From Microbacterium hominis NBRC 15708 (lineage in GTDB: Bacteria > Actinomycetota > Actinomycetes > Actinomycetales > Microbacteriaceae), in assembly GCF_001592125.1 (NCBI RefSeq), contig NZ_BCWI01000022.1, positions 1 through 64,000 on the forward strand: a stretch of 64,000 bases of DNA, written 5' to 3'. The translations under genes and the position numbers were made by a program. This document shows, in pieces, positions 59,910 to 64,000 of the stretch. The notes beneath the pieces were generated by a model. That model saw nothing but the letters and a program-made list of their open reading frames with translations, was not told the origin of the DNA and did no database searches. The stretch's first letter is position 1. Each line of letters starts with the position of its first letter.

Positions 59910-59966
59910 GAATATCTAGTGCGGTCTAGCGAAACGCTAGATTCGACTGGATTCCGCTAGATCGAC
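59905..59966. repeat. Cluster of five CTAG sites with a perfect hairpin
   Basis: CTAG, normally rare, occurs five times in about 60 bases. Within the cluster TCTAGCG-AAA-CGCTAGA (59925-59941) is a perfect 7-base stem with a 3-base loop. It begins at the stop of the 59472 gene and ends just before the phosphoesterase gene, so it may be a terminator, an operator or a transposon end. Confidence 0.6.
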
Positions 59967-59983
59967 TGATTGAAGGGGTGACA

Positions 59984-60613
59984 GTGAGCGAGTATCCGCG
60001 GTTTGACTTCGATCAGGTCGACTTCGTCACGTCGGACACGCACTTCAGTCACGCGCGCATCAGCGAGCTCGCCAAGCGTCCGTTCACGACGGTGGACGAG
60101 ATGAACGCGGAACTGGTGCGACGGTGGAATGCGCTGGTCGGCCTCGACGACACGGTCCTTCATCTTGGCGATCTCTCCCTCGGACCGATCGAGGAGTCCG
60201 TAAGCATCACCGCTCAGCTGAACGGGCGCAGGTTCCTCGTCCCCGGCAACCACGACCGCGTCTCACCAGCCACCCAATCAAAACGCGCGATCGAACGATT
60301 CACGCCCCTGTACGAAGCCGCGGGTTGGATAGTCCTCCCAGAGGTCATCGAAGGCACCCGCCGCGGCTACCGGGTCCTCGCCTCCCACTACCCCTACAAG
60401 GGAGACTCGCAGGAGTCAGACCGCCACGCCACCCACCGCCCCCGCTGGGACAATGGTGTCCCGCTACTGCACGGCCACACCCACGCCCGCGACCACGGCC
60501 CGCGAGGGCACGAGTTCCACGTCGGCGTCGACGCGCACGACTTCACACCCATACGGTTCACCGTCATCGACGAGTGGATTCGTAGCCTGCCGGGCATCGA
60601 GACACGCCTGTAG
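59984..60613 (+). CDS. Calcineurin-like metallophosphoesterase
   Basis: A 209-residue dimetal phosphoesterase. The motifs SDTHFSH, LHLGDLSLG, VPGNHDR, LASHYPY and HGHTHARD contain the family's D-x-H, GD, GNHD, H and GHxH ligands in order. It resembles short phage-type and YfcE-like phosphodiesterases. GTG 59984 with GAAGGGG 5 bases upstream is preferred to GTG 59978. It may share a role with the preceding small gene, but no substrate can be given. Confidence 0.88.
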   Translation: MSEYPRFDFDQVDFVTSDTHFSHARISELAKRPFTTVDEMNAELVRRWNALVGLDDTVLHLGDLSLGPIEESVSITAQLNGRRFLVPGNHDRVSPATQSKRAIERFTPLYEAAGWIVLPEVIEGTRRGYRVLASHYPYKGDSQESDRHATHRPRWDNGVPLLHGHTHARDHGPRGHEFHVGVDAHDFTPIRFTVIDEWIRSLPGIETRL

Positions 60614-60715
60614 GCCGCGACTCGGGAAGGGCGCGCGGTGCTCGCCGATGTCGTTGACGGCGAGACACCGGGATCAGACGCGCTGTTCGACACATGCAGG
60701 GATACAACGAGCTCG

Positions 60716-61219
60716 TCATCGTTCTCGAGCAGCTTCTCGACGCCCTCCCTCACGACGAGGCGAACGGGTAGCCGGGAACAGATCATTCACGCTAGGACCG
60801 GATCGGAGAGTCCGGGTCTCGGTCCGGTATCGCACCCATCCCTGCCTGCGCCAACGCACCATCGCGACACCCCGGACCGCCTGTGACGACCACGCCATCT
60901 CATGATCTGCGTGGTTGGGGTCTTGGGTGGCGAGTTCGGTGAACAGCTCGCGGAACGTCGGCGGTTCGCCGTGCTCACGGGTGTACCGATGGAGGAATTT
61001 CACCGCGCGACGCGCCCACCTCGGCGCGGAGAGACGACCTGGGATGCGAGCCAGCCCGCCCTCCTGCGCGGGACGGAGGACGTCGGCCATTCGTAGACGG
61101 CGGTGTCGCCCGGCTCGGTCACGCACGACGATCGCACCGTCGGCGATCTCGGTGACCGTGCACGCCTCACCGTCGTAGATGAGGTCAGTCCCGGCTTGGA
61201 GGGTCCACTTAGCACTCAT
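60716..61219 (-). CDS. Chimeric frame: transposase-type N-terminus joined to a helix-turn-helix tail
   Basis: A 167-residue frame. The first 55 residues (AGTDLIYDGEACTVTEIADG, then VRDRAGRHRRLRMADVL) resemble the N-terminal SH3-like part of actinobacterial TniA/TnsB-type transposases. After about residue 65 the sequence changes to a winged-helix-like segment (KFLHRYTREHGEPPTFRELF) with no link to transposases. The DDE catalytic core is missing. The simplest view is a deletion that fused the transposase start in frame to another gene. It lies 89 bases after the TnsA-like gene. Confidence 0.55.
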   Translation of the reverse strand: MSAKWTLQAGTDLIYDGEACTVTEIADGAIVVRDRAGRHRRLRMADVLRPAQEGGLARIPGRLSAPRWARRAVKFLHRYTREHGEPPTFRELFTELATQDPNHADHEMAWSSQAVRGVAMVRWRRQGWVRYRTETRTLRSGPSVNDLFPATRSPRREGGRREAARER

Positions 61220-61237
61220 GTCGACGTTCCCGCCCGC

Positions 61238-61312
61238 TCAGGCCGCGTCCGGATAGTCGGACAGCTCGCAGGCGAACGTGAAACGGACATGAAGGCGTTC
61301 TGACATGCTCAT
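61238..61312 (-). CDS. Tiny ORF coupled to the TnsA-like gene (24 residues)
   Basis: It starts at ATG 61312, overlapping the TGA of the TnsA-like gene (ATGA), and contains SERLHVRFTFACELSDYPDA. It stops 18 bases before the next start. It could be a small translated leader or the vestige of a transposon gene. Confidence 0.35.
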   Translation of the reverse strand: MSMSERLHVRFTFACELSDYPDAA

Positions 61313-61890
61313 TGCTTCTCCAACAGGTGTGTGGTGCTCAGCGGAAAGGACAGGTCTGTGCGCAACTGCCGCTTCCACAGCAGATGCAGCACGAGGGAAC
61401 GAGCGAACTGGGCGTCGCCCGCGATCGGCGTCACGGTAAGGACCGCTTCTCCGAACGTCATCGGGCCGGTCAAGGCCCGCACAGCGGCGCGGAGCTCATC
61501 GGCACGGAACTGGAACTCCCGCCGAAAGCCGGCAAGGAATTGCACGTTGGTGAACATGACTCGATCGGGCTCGGTGAGAACGCGATACTCCCACCCGTGT
61601 CGTTCGATCTCGCGTCGCGACCACTCCAGTGAGTCGCGCACTGTAGGTAGCCCGAGCTTTGCCGCGGGCTTCACGTCGACGACGCAGACGCCCTGGTCTG
61701 CGTGGGCGACGAGGTAGTCGGGGATGTGCTTGCGCGTCCTGCCGCGATCATCGCCCTGCATCAGAAACGGTTGGGAGAGGATCCACGTCACGCTGGGGTC
61801 GAAGTCGAGCAGGAGCAAGTTCGCATACTCCAGTCGCGACTCGTACCCCACCGGATCCTGCATCGTCGCCGACCAGTACGACCCCGACAT
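61309..61890 (-). CDS. TnsA-like transposon endonuclease
   Basis: A 193-residue protein matching the TnsA endonuclease N-terminal domain, which cuts the 5' ends of Tn7-like elements. The PD-(D/E)xK core is visible: GYESRLEYANLLLLDFDP (E17/E21), the IPDYL aspartate D58 and VVDVKPA (D72, K74). In-frame residues upstream of the first ATG (IPWRTFRWYRK and so on) also resemble the family, but no start codon precedes them. Either the protein is shortened or its start has been lost. It is the remnant of a Tn7-like transposon, since no full transposase, ATPase or TniQ gene is adjacent. Confidence 0.72.
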   Translation of the reverse strand: MSGSYWSATMQDPVGYESRLEYANLLLLDFDPSVTWILSQPFLMQGDDRGRTRKHIPDYLVAHADQGVCVVDVKPAAKLGLPTVRDSLEWSRREIERHGWEYRVLTEPDRVMFTNVQFLAGFRREFQFRADELRAAVRALTGPMTFGEAVLTVTPIAGDAQFARSLVLHLLWKRQLRTDLSFPLSTTHLLEKQ

Positions 61891-61999
61891 GTGCTGCTGC
61901 TTGCGGTACCAGCGGAACGTCCTCCACGGGATCGCCGCATCGACGACGATCTCGCCGAACTCGCCAGCTGACGACTGTCGACGCGACTACGCTGAACGG

Positions 62000-62728
62000 A
62001 TGTTCTCGCCAGTCCCCACTGTCACCGAGCTGAGCGAGTCCGCGCAACGTGGCAGGCGCTTCGCTCCGGTGCGCGAGCGGGATCTCGAGCCTGCACTTCG
62101 ATCGATCGCTCTGCGGCTGCCTGGCGCAGCGGAGGGATTGGTATTGGCGCCGGAGTTCCGGGGTGCGCGTGGCGTCGTGGATCTGCTGGCAGTCACGCGC
62201 GTCGCTGACAAGTTCATCGAGCGCACCGAACTCGGCGCCCCATACATCACGTCAGAGGCGGACAGCGCGGTGCTCGCAAGATTGTCTCCGCGTTTGACGA
62301 GGAGCGCAGCGAACGTCGCCAGGGCGGTTGGGATGACCGATCGTCAGGCGCTGACTCGGCTAAGGGCGCTCTGCCGCGCCGGCGCTGCAGAGCAGGTCGG
62401 GAGCGGATACCGGCGACGGCACGGCTTCGATCCGATCGGGCGATCTTATGCTCTGGAAGCAAAGGTCGATGACTGGAGAAAGGGCCTTTCGCAAGCGATG
62501 AGATACGCGTCCTGGGCCGACGCTGCCGGCGTCGTGCTGCTCGTAGAGCCTCCGAACCTAGCGGCGGTCCGCACGCGATTCCGAGCGTTGCGAATCGGTC
62601 TGGCTATCGGCGATTCGTGGATCGTGCGGCCGATGATCGGTCGTCCCGATCCGGGCCGTCGCCTTGCTTTGTCTGAACAGCTCTCGTCCGACATCGGAGC
62701 GTCGTTGCGTCGCAGCGACTCCGCCTAG
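62000..62728 (+). CDS. Unknown protein, possible PD-(D/E)xK fold with inserted winged helix
   Basis: A 242-residue protein. An aspartate (D61 in GVVDLLAV) and E153-A-K155 (SYALEAKVDDW) could form a PD-(D/E)xK nuclease-like site; between them lies a winged-helix-like stretch (SAANVARAVGMTDRQALTRL). After the EAK motif, GLSQAMRYASWADAAGVVLL follows the usual pattern of such folds. This reading is by eye only. It is divergent from the TnsA-like gene, and its stop overlaps the convergent neighbour by 4 bases. Confidence 0.6.
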   Translation: MFSPVPTVTELSESAQRGRRFAPVRERDLEPALRSIALRLPGAAEGLVLAPEFRGARGVVDLLAVTRVADKFIERTELGAPYITSEADSAVLARLSPRLTRSAANVARAVGMTDRQALTRLRALCRAGAAEQVGSGYRRRHGFDPIGRSYALEAKVDDWRKGLSQAMRYASWADAAGVVLLVEPPNLAAVRTRFRALRIGLAIGDSWIVRPMIGRPDPGRRLALSEQLSSDIGASLRRSDSA

Positions 62729-63888
62729 AGTCCCTCAGCAGTCGCGTAGGTCTCGACAAGCGCGTCCGGATCCTCACACCACGCGCGCTTGTCGTTCTGC
62801 CGCAAAATGCCTGGCACGTTCTGCATGATGTCGTCGAAGTCACTAGCCGCGGTCGCATACCGTCGACGCATCTCCGCGACGCGACTCGATCGATCTGTGA
62901 TCGCGCTGACGTCGCGTACGACACCGTTGAGCTGGTCGAGGTGATGCATTCGCTCCACGTTGTCGCTCGCTGGCATGACCCCTCCTCGAATGGCATGCGC
63001 TCGGGCGGGATTCCAGCGCTCTATGGCCTCAGCCACGTCGCGTCGCAGCACCGCGTGCAACCCGCCCTGCGTTACGTACGAGGCAGGAATGCGCGGTCCA
63101 GGGTTTGAATCAAAGCGGAAGCTCGACGGATCGAAGAATCTCTGTCCACGATCCCATCCACTGCCGACTGTGTCGGCACCCGCGGCAACGGCGGGCAGCC
63201 CCATATAGTCCGCGTGCGCGATAACCACCCGAGAGCGAAGGGAGAGCGAGTGCACCGTCCGCACGAAGCCAAGGTGGGCTTCGGAGTTGCCGAAATCGGG
63301 CACCCCGTCGGTCACAACGAGGTTCGTGAGAGTAAGTACCCACGCCGGGGCGCGCAGGCCGGCAAGTGTGCCTACGAACGCATCAAGCTCTGGACCTGAG
63401 GACCAAAAGCTGTGCGTACCCGCGAGCGACTGCCACGCCCCAGCATCCAAACCGCGAGCCAAGCTCGCAGTCTCAAGGACATGATTCGCTTCTGGTGATG
63501 TCGGCGAGGTGAGCGCGAGGGTCGGCGTCAGCAATGGAACGCCCAGCGAACCCTGGTACCTAAACACGCGTTCAACGTGCTCGAGCCTCATCGCCGGAGT
63601 GGCCAATCCACGCCCGGAGCCTCCCCAAAGCTCCCATTCGTCGTAGAAGTCAGTCTTGTTCGTCGTTGGCAGCTGCCGCGCATGCGTCATGACATCGAAC
63701 AGCACCTCTCCACCAACGCTCCGCACATCATCAGCGACCTCGCGCGCGTTCGGGTGTCGCGGCCGCGAGATGCGAGGAGTTGAGAACGGCGTGAGCACGG
63801 CACCCGCAGCAAATCCCTGATCTACAGCGGACACCGTCCACGACCGGTGCCCAATTCGACGACCATCGTGGATCAGTACACCAGCCAT
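62725..63888 (-). CDS. Unknown 387-residue protein
   Basis: A soluble protein of no recognised family. It has alternating hydrophobic strands and helices, as in a TIM-barrel, with VVIAHADYMGLPAVAAGADT and GSGWDRGQRFFDP as the most distinctive parts, and GGEVLFDVMTH and PLLTPTLALTSP earlier. The end of the upstream gene overlaps its ATG by one base (TGATG), so both belong to one operon running in from the right edge. No catalytic residues can be named. Confidence 0.7.
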   Translation of the reverse strand: MAGVLIHDGRRIGHRSWTVSAVDQGFAAGAVLTPFSTPRISRPRHPNAREVADDVRSVGGEVLFDVMTHARQLPTTNKTDFYDEWELWGGSGRGLATPAMRLEHVERVFRYQGSLGVPLLTPTLALTSPTSPEANHVLETASLARGLDAGAWQSLAGTHSFWSSGPELDAFVGTLAGLRAPAWVLTLTNLVVTDGVPDFGNSEAHLGFVRTVHSLSLRSRVVIAHADYMGLPAVAAGADTVGSGWDRGQRFFDPSSFRFDSNPGPRIPASYVTQGGLHAVLRRDVAEAIERWNPARAHAIRGGVMPASDNVERMHHLDQLNGVVRDVSAITDRSSRVAEMRRRYATAASDFDDIMQNVPGILRQNDKRAWCEDPDALVETYATAEGL

Positions 63889-64000
63889 CAGTTGCCTCCC
63901 CGAGCCGAGTGAATTTCAGTGAGCAGTTCTTCCCCATCGAGAAACCGCCTTGCCGCCTGGCGGTCGAGGCAGCGGTCAACGAGTCGAACGAGTGCATCCG
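63888..64000 (-). CDS. Partial gene cut by the window edge
   Basis: Only the last 37 codons are in the window, ending RFLDGEELLTEIHSARGGN and TGA at 63888. The composition is helical and charged. Its stop shares one base with the ATG of the downstream gene, indicating coupled translation. The family cannot be judged from this piece. Confidence 0.6.
   Translation of the reverse strand, partial: DALVRLVDRCLDRQAARRFLDGEELLTEIHSARGGN

Noticed and set aside
60638..60886. Plus-strand frame after the phosphoesterase
   Set aside because: Ser/Thr/Arg-rich product, no start signal, and it lies opposite the end of the chimeric transposase frame.

Overview
The window is about 64 kb of high-GC actinobacterial chromosome. 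GC-rich third codon positions, frequent GTG starts, and gene families such as DUF427, DUF2277, MATE, ROK/ABC sugar operons and HelR point to a Microbacteriaceae member, most likely Microbacterium. No rRNA, tRNA or CRISPR array was recognised, and every function below is read from sequence alone.

Bases 1 to about 44,650 look like ordinary chromosome. They hold metabolic, transport and regulatory genes, often as divergent regulator/target pairs: LysR/MFS, ROK/sugar ABC operon, FadR-type/lactate oxidoreductase, MarR/Bcr-type efflux and TetR/MDR dehydrogenase. Notable items are a beta-lactamase-fold hydrolase fused to a HAD phosphatase (3947-6052), an APH kinase fused to a class III aminotransferase-type lyase (7085-9982), and helR with a rifamycin-associated element in its promoter (12364-14676). 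There is also an alpha-glucoside uptake operon with a GH13 enzyme (19979-24831), a secreted DUF3494 ice-binding protein with a wall-anchor tail (28227-29432), and a TerC gene behind a probable yybP-ykoY manganese riboswitch (36741-37872). A family of about 85-bp palindromic repeats occurs five times in intergenic DNA (19.9, 26.3, 26.5, 31.0 and 31.1 kb).

From about 44.65 kb to the end the DNA is less GC-rich and accessory in content. At 44939-48957 a six-gene operon encodes a 43-residue candidate precursor peptide, an OphMA-like (borosin-type) tetrapyrrole-methylase-fold methyltransferase, two tandem HPr-kinase-like P-loop proteins, and an ABC exporter (ATPase plus permease). It reads as an unusual RiPP pathway. 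A decayed strip (49.0-50.3 kb) with an IS3 transposase remnant follows.

Next is a defence-like island. The triad at 50305-54287 encodes an ATPase with an IF-2 N-terminal-like domain, a HEPN protein with an intact Rx4H motif, and a PIN nuclease. Beyond it lie a 191-residue unknown protein, divergent from a 1172-residue TPR-PIN protein of the TPR-GreAB-C-PIN conflict type (55004-59289). A small gene (59472-59909) has a frameshifted relative at 50125 on the other side of the island, together with some upstream DNA. The last stretch carries a metallophosphoesterase, remnants of a Tn7-like transposon (TnsA-like protein and a chimeric reading frame), a possible PD-(D/E)xK protein, and an unrecognised gene pair running off the right edge.

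The two best candidates for new biology are the methyltransferase/HPrK-like/ABC RiPP operon and the IF2N-ATPase/HEPN/PIN triad.
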